Origin: Azoarcus sp.
Lineage (GTDB): Bacteria > Pseudomonadota > Gammaproteobacteria > Burkholderiales > Rhodocyclaceae
Reading direction: 5' to 3'
NCBI GenBank assembly: GCA_031268195.1
Contig: JAIRXQ010000024.1
Coordinates: forward strand, 1-36,427
Length of the DNA: 36,427 nt
Below are positions 8,759-15,729 of the stretch, one piece after another. The first letter of the stretch is position 1; each line of letters begins with the position of its first letter. Made by a program: the position numbers and the translations under genes. The notes under the pieces were generated by a model that saw nothing but the letters and a program-made list of their open reading frames with translations, made no database searches and was not told where the DNA came from.

Positions 8759-9052
8759 ATGTGGCCCATATTGCCTTTTCTGGCCGGTGCCGTCATCGGC
8801 GCTTCGGCCCTTGGCCTTGCCCGCAAGGCGAAAGTCAGCCCGCGCGTAGGCAGCGCGGTGGATCAGGCCAGCCGGAAGCTGCGCAAAGCTGCGTTGTCCG
8901 GGCTGGAAGCCGTGCGTCAGTCGAGCGAGCAATGGCGCGATCGGCTTGCCGCCGAAGAACCGCAGGCGCCGCCCGCCGCCCCGGCGGGCCGCAAGCCGCG
9001 CGCCGCGAAAAATGAAGCACCGAAGAGTGAAACACCGAAGAAATCCGCTTGA
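8759..9052 (+). CDS. Small membrane-anchored protein with Ala/Pro/Lys-rich tail
   Basis: The 97-residue protein starts with one hydrophobic segment (MWPILPFLAGAVIGASALGL). An amphipathic helix rich in Lys, Arg and Gln follows, then a low-complexity tail of Ala, Pro and Lys ending in KKSA. A strong AAAGGAGG precedes the ATG. It resembles DUF5132/YtxH-like small proteins found next to P-type ATPases only in general layout, so no family is claimed. It is probably inserted in the inner membrane with the tail in the cytoplasm. Confidence 0.65.
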   Translation: MWPILPFLAGAVIGASALGLARKAKVSPRVGSAVDQASRKLRKAALSGLEAVRQSSEQWRDRLAAEEPQAPPAAPAGRKPRAAKNEAPKSETPKKSA

Positions 9053-9071
9053 GAGATCCAGGGAGACGTGG

Positions 9072-9404
9072 ATGAGCAAAAAAGACAAAGCCCGGAAAAA
9101 GGCAAAAAAGGCCACATGCCCCGCATGTGGCTACGCTGACCCGAACGCACAATCCTCCGGGCTGTTCGGCAACGCGGGCACATGGTTGCGCAAACATCCG
9201 TCCGAGCAATTCCTGCTTGGCGCGCTGCTCGGCGCGGCGGCGGTGTATGTGCTGTCGCACGAGGAATTGCGCACCAAGATCCTCAAGGGCGGCGTGGAGC
9301 TCTACAGCAGCGTCGCGGGCGGACTCGCGGAATTGCGCGAGCAGGTGGCCGACCTGAAGGCCGAAGTCGACGCGGAGCCACTGGCGGACGACTTCACGGC
9401 ATGA
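9072..9404 (+). CDS. Small membrane protein with N-terminal CPACGYAD motif (YtxH-like layout)
   Basis: This 110-residue protein has a very basic start (MSKKDKARKKAKKA). A single CPAC motif that could bind a metal ion comes next, then one membrane helix (FLLGALLGAAAVYVLS) and an amphipathic, probably coiled-coil tail (AELREQVADLKAEVDAE). The start was set by AGGGAG seven bases upstream. The stop overlaps the ATPase start by ATGA, so the two are translationally coupled. The CxxC here is the only such pair in the three accessory proteins preceding it plus this one, making it a candidate for metal capture. No named family is claimed. Confidence 0.7.
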   Translation: MSKKDKARKKAKKATCPACGYADPNAQSSGLFGNAGTWLRKHPSEQFLLGALLGAAAVYVLSHEELRTKILKGGVELYSSVAGGLAELREQVADLKAEVDAEPLADDFTA

Positions 9405-11272
9405 AAGCCAGAGCGCGTGCGCCGCGCAAAACGTCGGGCTCGCCGGGTTCGGGCGCGGTGGGCGGCAGCCTTGCCGTACTGCTGGCCCGCGCCGTGCTGC
9501 CGCCGGGCTTGCGGCTGCTCGCCACGGCAGGCATCGCCTTGCCGGTCCTGAAAAAGGGCGTGCAGGATTTCCGCGCCAACGGCGTGAGCTCCCACGTGCT
9601 CGAAGCACTGGCGGTGAGCATTTCGCTGCTGCGCCGGGACAGCCTCTCGGCCAATGTCACCGTTTTCATGCTCGCGCTCGGTGAATATTTGGAACGCTCC
9701 ATCGCCCGCCAGTCCGACGAACTGCTCAAGCATCTGCTCAACCCGGTGGGGAGCGAAGTCTGGGTGGAGCGCGACGGGGTCGAACACGCCGTGCCTGTCG
9801 GCGAAGTGCGGGTCGGAGATACCGTGATCGCGGGCGCGGGCGGCGTCATCGCGGTAGACGGTACCGTGCTCGGCGGCGAGGCGCTGGTCAACGAAACCGC
9901 AATGACCGGCGAGGCGGTGCCGGTGGAGAAGTCGCGCGGCAGCGCGGTGCTCTCCGGTACGCTCGTGCAGGAGGGGCGCTTGCGCATCTACGCCGAGCAG
10001 GTCGGCGCGCAGACCGTGGTGGCGCGCATCGCCACCTACATCGAGCAATCCCTGACCACGAAAAGCACGACCCAACTCGAAGCCGCGCGGCTGGCCGACC
10101 GGCTGGTGCCGATGATTCTGGCGCTGGCGGCGGCCTCCTGCGCCGTTTCCGCCGACTGGAAACGCGCGGCGGCGGTGTTGCAGGCCGATTACGCCTGCGC
10201 CCTCAAGCTCGCGACGCCGGTCGCCTTCAAATCCGCCATGTACCGCGCGGGCAAGAACGGCATTCTCGTCAAAGGGGCCGACGCGCTCGAACGGCTGGCC
10301 GAGGCCGATACTTTCGTATTCGACAAGACGGGCACACTCACCTCGGGCAATCTCATCGTCACCGATTCCGTCGCCTTCGACACCTCTTACAGCGCCGAGG
10401 ATTTGATCTGCCTCGCAGCCTCGGTGGAGGAACACTATTTTCACCCAATGGCGATGGCCGTGGTCGAGGCGGCGCGCTCCACGGGCGGGCAGCACTTCAA
10501 TCACAAGGAAGTCGAATTCGTCGTCGCGCACGGGGTGGCGAGCATCATCGACGGGCAGCGCATCGTCATCGGTTCGCGCCACTTCGTCGAGGACGACGAG
10601 AGCATCCCCATCAAGCCACATCGCGCCACGCTCGATCACCTGCATCGCCAAGGCAAGACGCTGCTCTACATCGGCTTCGGCGGCAGGCTGCTCGGCGTGC
10701 TCGCGCTGCGCGACACCCTGCGCGACGAAAGCGCTGCCACCGTCGCGCGCCTGCGCGCGCTCGGCGTGAAGAAAATCGTCATGCTCACCGGCGACCATGC
10801 CGAGCGCGCCGCCGAATTCGCGCAACGTCTCGGCATCGACGAATTCCACGCCAACCTGCTGCCGGAGCAAAAAGCCGCCATCGTGAGCGAGATGAAAGCC
10901 CGCGGCGCACGCATCGCCTTCGTCGGCGATGGCATCAACGATGCGCCCGCGCTCGCCGGGGCGCACGTTGGCATCGCCATGCAAAAAGGCGCGGACGTGG
11001 CGCGGCTCACCGCCGACATCGCGCTGCTCGAAGACAACATCGCCCGCGTCGCGGATGCCAAGGCACTGGCGCTTGCCACCTTGCGGCGCGTCTCCGCCAA
11101 CTACAAACTCACCGTGGGGCTGAACACCGCCATCCTTGCCGCCGCCGCCACCGGCGCACTGCCGCCGGTGGCAACATCCGTGTTGCACAATGGCAGCACA
11201 CTCGGCATTCTGCTCAACGCACTGCGCAAGCTGCGCGACCAGGGCGATTGCATGAACTTTTTAACTCGTTGA
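9401..11272 (+). CDS. P1B-type heavy-metal ATPase with YAC in place of CPC
   Basis: This 623-residue P-type ATPase is expected to move a metal ion across the inner membrane. The catalytic parts are complete: actuator TGEAVP (E171), phosphorylation loop DKTGTLTSG (D308), HP motif (H348-P349), MLTGDHAERA and GDGINDAPAL (509-518). There is no HMA domain at the N-terminus. Hydrophobic segments lie near residues 22-50, 62-95, 233-280 and 545-600. In the transport helix before DKTGT, the usual CPC is replaced by Y264-A265-C266 (DYACALKLATP), losing one Cys and the conserved Pro. The last helix has HNGSTLGILLNALR, a P1B signature. The ATGA overlap with the preceding gene ties it to the small-protein cassette. 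Metal and direction of transport cannot be deduced. Confidence 0.92.
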   Translation: MKARARAPRKTSGSPGSGAVGGSLAVLLARAVLPPGLRLLATAGIALPVLKKGVQDFRANGVSSHVLEALAVSISLLRRDSLSANVTVFMLALGEYLERSIARQSDELLKHLLNPVGSEVWVERDGVEHAVPVGEVRVGDTVIAGAGGVIAVDGTVLGGEALVNETAMTGEAVPVEKSRGSAVLSGTLVQEGRLRIYAEQVGAQTVVARIATYIEQSLTTKSTTQLEAARLADRLVPMILALAAASCAVSADWKRAAAVLQADYACALKLATPVAFKSAMYRAGKNGILVKGADALERLAEADTFVFDKTGTLTSGNLIVTDSVAFDTSYSAEDLICLAASVEEHYFHPMAMAVVEAARSTGGQHFNHKEVEFVVAHGVASIIDGQRIVIGSRHFVEDDESIPIKPHRATLDHLHRQGKTLLYIGFGGRLLGVLALRDTLRDESAATVARLRALGVKKIVMLTGDHAERAAEFAQRLGIDEFHANLLPEQKAAIVSEMKARGARIAFVGDGINDAPALAGAHVGIAMQKGADVARLTADIALLEDNIARVADAKALALATLRRVSANYKLTVGLNTAILAAAATGALPPVATSVLHNGSTLGILLNALRKLRDQGDCMNFLTR

Positions 11273-11337
11273 TTTTTCAGAGATCATCAAAATAATGCCG
11301 CCAACAAATTTCAAAAAGAATCAATTACTTACCAACA

Positions 11338-11354
11338 TTCGTGCGATTGCCCTG
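11338..11354 (+). repeat. 17-bp sequence shared with position 133-149
   Basis: TTCGTGCGATTGCCCTG occurs here and at 133-149, both outside genes. Its last 13 bases also occur inverted at 210-222. Part of it forms the left arm of the stem-loop that follows. Confidence 0.5.
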
Positions 11355-11392
11355 GCTGCGCGACACCGCCGAGCCGCCGCGCGGCAGCAATC
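11345..11392 (+). other. Stem-loop between the ATPase gene and the phospholipase D-type gene
   Basis: GATTGC (11345-11350) pairs with GCAATC (11387-11392), and GCTGCGCG (11355-11362) pairs with CGCGCGGC (11378-11385) with one G-U pair. No T run follows, so it is not a typical intrinsic terminator. It could stabilise the 3' end of the ATPase transcript. Confidence 0.4.
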
Positions 11393-11434
11393 AGGCAAAA
11401 TACCGTTCAAGAAAAAAACGCGGAGGGGAACGGG

Positions 11435-12625
11435 GTGGTGGCAGTATTCAACCGGCTGGGAGCGCAGCCCCGGTACGCATGGTTCGACGGCAACGCGATC
11501 GCGTTGCTTGAAAACGGGCAGGCCTATTTCCCTGCGCTGGCAGCGGCCATCGACGCCGCACACCGTGAAGTACTGCTGCAAACCTACATCTTCGCGCCCG
11601 ATGACACCGGGCATTTCATTGCCGAGGCACTCAAGCGCGCCGCCGCGCGCGGGGTGAAAGTGCGCGTACTGGTCGACGGCTTCGGCGGACGCACCTTCGT
11701 GCGCGGCCTGCAAGACGAGTTGACCGCCGCGGGTGTCGAAGTGCTGATTTTTCGCCCCGAATTGCGCTTATTCCCGCTGCGCCGCCGCCTGCGCCGCCTG
11801 CACCGCAAACTGGCGGTGATCGACAGTCGCATCGCCTTTGTGGGCGGCATCAACATCGTCGACGATTTCGGGGCCGAAGCGCCCGCCCACCCGCGCTACG
11901 ACTACGCCGTGCGCGTCGAAGGCGAATTGCTGCAACCCATCGTCGCCGCTTCGCGCCGCTTGTGGCGGCTGGTCGCATGGGCCAGCCTGCGCCGCCCGCA
12001 GGGGCACATCCGGGACGACATCGCCGCGCAACCGGCCGGTACGGTGCGCGCCGCCTTTCTGGTGCGCGACAACCTGCGCCACCGCAACGACATCGAAAAC
12101 GCCTACCTCGACGCCATTGCCAATGCCCGCGAGGAAATCGTGCTCGCCAGCGCTTATTTTTTCCCTGGGCGGCGTTTCCGCCACGCCCTGCTCGACGCCG
12201 CCGCGCGTGGCGTGAAAGTCACCTTGCTGCTGCAAGGACTGCCCGATCATCCGGTGATGCTCCATGCCACGCGCGCGCTCTACCCGTTTTTCCTCGAACA
12301 CGGCATCCGCGTTTTCGAGTACCGCAAGAGCCTGCTGCACGCCAAAGTCGCGGTGATCGACAGCCATTGGGCGACGGTCGGCTCCAGCAACATCGACCCG
12401 CTGAGTCTGCTGATGGCACGCGAGGCCAACGTCGCCGTCGACGATCCCGGTTTCGCCGCCGCGCTGAAATCGAGCCTCGCCGCCGCAATGCGCGAAGGCG
12501 CAACGGAACTGCGGCGCGAGGATCGCGCCAGACTGACGTGCCTGCGCCGCATCGTGTGCTGGATGGCGTACCAGATACTGCGGCTGGCCACCGGCATGGC
12601 CGGCCACGGCAAATACTCTGGCTAG
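11435..12625 (+). CDS. Phospholipase D-family cardiolipin synthase (ClsB-like)
   Basis: The protein transfers phosphatidyl groups to make cardiolipin at the inner membrane. The 396 residues contain two HKD motifs: LHRKLAVID (H123, K125, D130) with VGGINI after it, and LHAKVAVID (H302, K304, D309) with VGSSNIDPLS after it. There are no N-terminal membrane helices, which fits ClsB (YbhO) rather than ClsA. It starts at GTG, preceded by GGAGGGG; the next codon is also GTG and could be the start instead. The stop overlaps the 3' end of the convergent gluQ by 4 bp. The exact substrate (phosphatidylglycerol or phosphatidylethanolamine) is not visible in the sequence. Confidence 0.88.
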   Translation: MVAVFNRLGAQPRYAWFDGNAIALLENGQAYFPALAAAIDAAHREVLLQTYIFAPDDTGHFIAEALKRAAARGVKVRVLVDGFGGRTFVRGLQDELTAAGVEVLIFRPELRLFPLRRRLRRLHRKLAVIDSRIAFVGGINIVDDFGAEAPAHPRYDYAVRVEGELLQPIVAASRRLWRLVAWASLRRPQGHIRDDIAAQPAGTVRAAFLVRDNLRHRNDIENAYLDAIANAREEIVLASAYFFPGRRFRHALLDAAARGVKVTLLLQGLPDHPVMLHATRALYPFFLEHGIRVFEYRKSLLHAKVAVIDSHWATVGSSNIDPLSLLMAREANVAVDDPGFAAALKSSLAAAMREGATELRREDRARLTCLRRIVCWMAYQILRLATGMAGHGKYSG

Positions 12626-13560
12626 GGCCGGCGCACCGTGCCTGCCGAGATTTCGGGCGCGGGAAGAAGCAAAGCATGCGGCACGTTCTCCAACCGCCAC
12701 TGCTCGCGCGCCCATGTCCAGAGCTCACCGACCGGCGCGGCGGCCAATTCAATGGGTGGATTTTGACCAAGAAAAGCCAATGCCGCGACCAGCGCGCGGG
12801 CCGGGGAATCGGCATCGACAGCGCGCGCCAGCGTTTGCTTGGAGAGCTTTTCGCCCGCAGCGTTGGTGGCGACGGGCAGATGAGCGTAAGCCGGGCGCGG
12901 CCATCCAAGTAGGTTTTGCAAATGAATCTGGCGCGCGGTGGAGCCGAGCAAATCCGCGCCGCGCACGACGTGGGTAACACCCTGCTCGAAATCGTCGACG
13001 ACCACGGCGAGTTGATAGGCGAATACGCCGTCGGCGCGCCGCACGACGTAATCGCCCACGTCGCGGGCAAGGTCCTCGCTTCTCGGCCCCTGAACGGCGT
13101 CGACGAACGTGATCGTGCCTTCGGCCTTCACCCGCCAGGCACGCGCGGCGCGACCGGGCGGCAGTCCGTGACGACAGGTGCCGGGGTAGCGGCGCGAACC
13201 GTCGCGGGCGAATCCGGAATCGGCCATTTCCCTGCGCGTGCAGCCGCAGGGGAAAACGTGCCCGCCCGCTTTGAGCCGCGCCAGTGCGGCGGCGTAGGCA
13301 TCGGTGCGGTGACGCTGCCACATGATTTCGCCATCCCACGCAAAACCGAAACGCTCCAGCGTCCGCACGATCGAATCCGCCGCGCCGGGCTCGGTGCGCG
13401 GCGTGTCGATGTCCTCGATACGCAGCAGCCATTGACCCTGCTGGCGATGCGCCTCCAGCGCGCTGCCAAGCGCAGCGACGAGCGAACCGAAATGCAGCGG
13501 TCCCGTGGGCGAGGGGGCGAAGCGGCCGACGTAGGAAGATGAGCGAAGGGGCGTTATCAC
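12622..13560 (-). CDS. gluQ: Glutamyl-Q tRNA(Asp) synthetase
   Basis: This truncated glutamyl-tRNA synthetase paralogue attaches glutamate to queuosine in the anticodon of tRNA-Asp. The 312 residues contain only the catalytic half of a GluRS. The HIGH-type motif is in RFAPSPTGPLHFGSL near residue 13, and the KMSKS-type motif is GEKLSKQT. Cys residues in FPCGCTRREM and YPGTCRHG form the likely zinc site. No anticodon-binding domain is present, which distinguishes it from gltX. The start codon is GTG. It lies 57 bp downstream of rpoH on the same strand. Confidence 0.93.
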   Translation of the reverse strand: MITPLRSSSYVGRFAPSPTGPLHFGSLVAALGSALEAHRQQGQWLLRIEDIDTPRTEPGAADSIVRTLERFGFAWDGEIMWQRHRTDAYAAALARLKAGGHVFPCGCTRREMADSGFARDGSRRYPGTCRHGLPPGRAARAWRVKAEGTITFVDAVQGPRSEDLARDVGDYVVRRADGVFAYQLAVVVDDFEQGVTHVVRGADLLGSTARQIHLQNLLGWPRPAYAHLPVATNAAGEKLSKQTLARAVDADSPARALVAALAFLGQNPPIELAAAPVGELWTWAREQWRLENVPHALLLPAPEISAGTVRRP

Positions 13561-13617
13561 TGCGCTGCGGTTTTCGACACGAATATCGCCAGATCTCCGG
13601 CGTGCCGTGCGGCGTGT

Positions 13618-14472
13618 TTACGCAGCGCGGGCCAATGCCACCTTCATTTTCCGCATTGCTTGCGCCTCGATCTGGCGGATGCGTTCCGCCGAGACGCCGT
13701 ATTGCGCGGCGAGCTCGTGCAGGGTGGCAGTCTCCCCCTCGCGCAGCCAGCGCCGCTCCACGATGTCGCGGCTACGGGCGTCCAGCCCTGCCAGCGCCTC
13801 GCGCAAGCCCTCGTCCTGCAACTTCGCGCACTGGGCTTCTTCGAGCACGGCGGACGGCTCGGCGTGCGGGTCGGGCAGGTAGGCGATGGGGGCGAAATGT
13901 TCGTCCTCGTCGTCGGCGCTGTATTCGAGCGGCACTTCGCGCCCGCACAGGCGCGTTTCCATTTCGACCACTTCTTCTGGCTTGACGCCGAGGCGAGCGG
14001 CGATGTCGCGCACTTGTGCGCGATCCAGGGTGGACGCATCGCGCTTCATGCGGCGCAGGTTGAAGAACAGTTTGCGTTGCGCCTTGGTGGTGGCGATCTT
14101 CACCAACCGCCAGTTGCGCACGATGAATTCGTGGATTTCGGCTTTGATCCAGTGGGTTGCGAACGTCACCAGACGCACGCCGCGGGCGGGATCGAACCGC
14201 TTGACCGCTTTCATCAGCCCGACGGTGCCTTCCTGGATGAGATCGGCATGCGGCAACCCGTAGCCGAGGTAGCCGCGCGCGATGGAGACGACCAGCCGCA
14301 GATGCGACATGACCAGTTGCCGCGCCGCATTGAGATCGCCGCGCTCTTTCAGGCGGGTGGCGAAATCCACCTCCTCTTGCTCGGTGAGCATGGGCAGGCG
14401 ATTGACCGAGCTGATGTACTGGTCGATGCTGCCGGTGGCGCATGAGACGGGTAACGACAGGGCGCGGTTCAT
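13618..14472 (-). CDS. rpoH: Heat-shock sigma factor RpoH (sigma-32)
   Basis: RpoH directs RNA polymerase to heat-shock promoters. The 284-residue protein has region 2 (DLIQEGTVGLMKAVKRFDP, RLVTFATHWIKAEIHEFI), the RpoH box QRKLFFNLRRMK that separates it from RpoD and RpoS, and region 4 with a helix-turn-helix (LHELAAQYGVSAERIRQIE). The start MNRALSLP follows a GGAGG ten bases upstream. A CIRCE operator covers its promoter, so transcription is probably repressed by HrcA in addition to the usual RpoH control by chaperones and proteolysis. Confidence 0.97.
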   Translation of the reverse strand: MNRALSLPVSCATGSIDQYISSVNRLPMLTEQEEVDFATRLKERGDLNAARQLVMSHLRLVVSIARGYLGYGLPHADLIQEGTVGLMKAVKRFDPARGVRLVTFATHWIKAEIHEFIVRNWRLVKIATTKAQRKLFFNLRRMKRDASTLDRAQVRDIAARLGVKPEEVVEMETRLCGREVPLEYSADDEDEHFAPIAYLPDPHAEPSAVLEEAQCAKLQDEGLREALAGLDARSRDIVERRWLREGETATLHELAAQYGVSAERIRQIEAQAMRKMKVALARAA

Positions 14473-14498
14473 ATGGGTGTAACCTCCTTCGACCCGCA

Positions 14499-14528
14499 AT
14501 TCTAGCACTCTTGTCTTGAGAGTGCTAA
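14499..14528 (-). promoter_or_regulatory. Sigma-70-type promoter of rpoH
   Basis: On the minus strand TTAGCA (14523-14528) and TAGAAT (14499-14504) are separated by 18 bp, with four and five matches to consensus. Transcription would start close to 14492. The CIRCE element overlaps both hexamers. Confidence 0.6.
14502..14528. promoter_or_regulatory. CIRCE element (HrcA operator) at rpoH
   Basis: CTAGCACTC (14502-14510), nine bases, then GAGTGCTAA (14520-14528). The consensus is TTAGCACTC-N9-GAGTGCTAA, so only one base differs. It lies 30 bp upstream of the rpoH start and covers the promoter, where HrcA binding would repress. Confidence 0.9.
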
Positions 14529-14621
14529 AAATGCGAGTGGAAACATCACGGTGGTCCTCTTGTCGCCATGTCGTTCAGGTGCCGCGCCTGCGCATGTGCA
14601 AGCCGGGCGCCAGGGGCAGGC

Positions 14622-14657
14622 AACGAAAACGGCCCGCCAGCAGAACGCGCGGGCCGT
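14622..14657 (-). terminator. Orphan minus-strand terminator-like hairpin
   Basis: ACGGCCCG (14629-14636) is perfectly complementary to CGGGCCGT (14650-14657). Read on the minus strand it is followed by TTTTCGTT. No intact minus-strand gene lies upstream of it; only the 52-codon remnant ending at 14707 does. Confidence 0.5.
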
Positions 14658-14907
14658 CACGAATCATGTCGTTCCCGGCAGCGTATTTCTGTAAAAAACC
14701 CCGTCGTCACGATTCCCCTGTCGTCACTTCGACGCCGGGCGCGGCGGCCAATTCGTCCATCGCGACGGCGTCCATCACGACGGAAAACACTGCCCCTTGC
14801 TGCGTTGTACCTACGCTTGTGCGTGGAGTATCATCAGCGCCGGGTTTTCTATAAGCCCTGCAAGACTACTTTTCGCCACAGAAAAACTTCACCATAGAAA
14901 AACCAGA

Positions 14908-14941
14908 AGCCGTACAGAAGTCGTTTAAGCGGCTGTTTTTT
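14908..14941 (+). terminator. Orphan plus-strand terminator-like hairpin
   Basis: AGCCG (14908-14912) pairs with CGGCT (14930-14934), followed by G and six T (14936-14941). The loop is long (17 nt). No plus-strand gene is visible upstream. Confidence 0.35.
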
Positions 14942-14978
14942 CACATTTATTTACTACATCGAGAGATTTGTTTTTGCC

Positions 14979-15307
14979 ATGTTCGCCATGTCCACCCACC
15001 CCAACGCCAAACAGATGCCCGAGCCCGCCGCATGGGCGAAGACCGGCGTGGGCGCCTTCGCGGGGCGGCCGTCGTTTTTCTGGGGCGCCGGGATGGACTT
15101 CTATCTTGAAATCGCTAAGATGCGCGCCGCGCCGCGGCCAGGAAGCCGGGCACGGACGACATCGTCGCCTTCGTCGGCGGCGTGATTCCGGTGCGGGACT
15201 GCGATGCGCGCTCCGCCGCGGGCATACGAGGCATTTTTAAGTCGGGGACGCCGGTTCCGGTCTGCGCACGCGCAGTGCCCGAACCCATCCGCGCCGCTCG
15301 CAGTTGA
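14979..15307 (+). pseudogene. Relic of a methylmalonyl-CoA mutase-type gene
   Basis: The first frame gives AGRPSFFWGAGMDFYLEIAK with MRAA after it, matching the conserved SFFxGxGMDFxxEIAKxRAAR segment of the mutase catalytic barrel. From about 15130 the match continues in the next frame as GTDDIVAFVGGVIPVRDCD and AAGIRGIFKSGTP, which resembles the end of the B12-binding domain (DIVVxVGGVIPxxDY, AAIFGPGT). In an intact mutase these two segments are separated by a long stretch, so this copy has a large internal deletion as well as a frameshift. The first frame stops at 15185 and the second at 15307. Intact mutases interconvert methylmalonyl- and succinyl-CoA; this copy cannot be active. The assignment rests on remembered motifs. 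Confidence 0.65.
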
Positions 15308-15333
15308 GAAATAGAGATCAAGGAGTATCTGAA

Positions 15334-15723
15334 ATGCAAGCCAAGTTGAACCGCCCCCTTTCCAGCGTCGTCGCATTGTTCATGTTCTGCGCTTTTTGTG
15401 CCGGCGCGCACGCGGCCCCGGAGGAGATCGTCGCAAAATTCGACGCCTGGCCGCCCGAAACCGTGACCGTCAATCAATTCTACGAATGCGCGCTGACGGC
15501 CACCGATGCGAACGGCGTGGGCAAGACGGGCTTGCATCTGCAAGTCCGCGGCCGGATGCCCGAACATGCGCACGGCTTGCCGACGGCGCCCCAAATCAGC
15601 GAAGAAGGACAAGGACGCTACCGGATCAAGGGCTTGAGCTTCAACATGCCCGGACGCTGGGTGATCGACATCCTGCGCGATGACGTGTCGGTGCTTCGCC
15701 AAGAACTCACGGTACGGTTCTAA
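15334..15723 (+). CDS. YtkA/FixH-like periplasmic protein
   Basis: The 129-residue protein has a signal peptide (hydrophobic SSVVALFMFCAFCAGAHA, cleavage before APEE). A single beta-sandwich-like domain follows, with the YtkA pattern: an Ala-Thr-Asp segment (CALTATDANGVGKTG), RGRMPEHAHGLPTAPQI and a Gly-rich YRIKGLSFNMPGRWVI near the end. His and Met residues in MPEHAHGL could bind copper. AAGGAG lies eight bases before the ATG. It is six bases upstream of the diheme protein gene and surely in the same operon, so a role in maturation or electron transfer with that protein is plausible but unproven. Confidence 0.75.
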   Translation: MQAKLNRPLSSVVALFMFCAFCAGAHAAPEEIVAKFDAWPPETVTVNQFYECALTATDANGVGKTGLHLQVRGRMPEHAHGLPTAPQISEEGQGRYRIKGLSFNMPGRWVIDILRDDVSVLRQELTVRF

Positions 15724-15729
15724 GCCATC

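Larger units (their letters stand above)
14529..14978. other. Gene-free stretch between rpoH and the mutase relic
   Basis: No convincing gene was found in these 450 bases. The stretch contains a minus-strand and a plus-strand terminator-like hairpin. A minus-strand frame of 52 codons between two stops (14710-14865) ends in GAVFSVVMDAVAMDELAAAP and could be the tail of a lost gene. Confidence 0.5.

Noticed and set aside
14516-14897. Two plus-strand ORFs of 109-112 codons upstream of the mutase relic
   Set aside because: Arg-rich and Ser-rich random-looking sequence, no ribosome binding site, and they read through hairpins and an antisense remnant.
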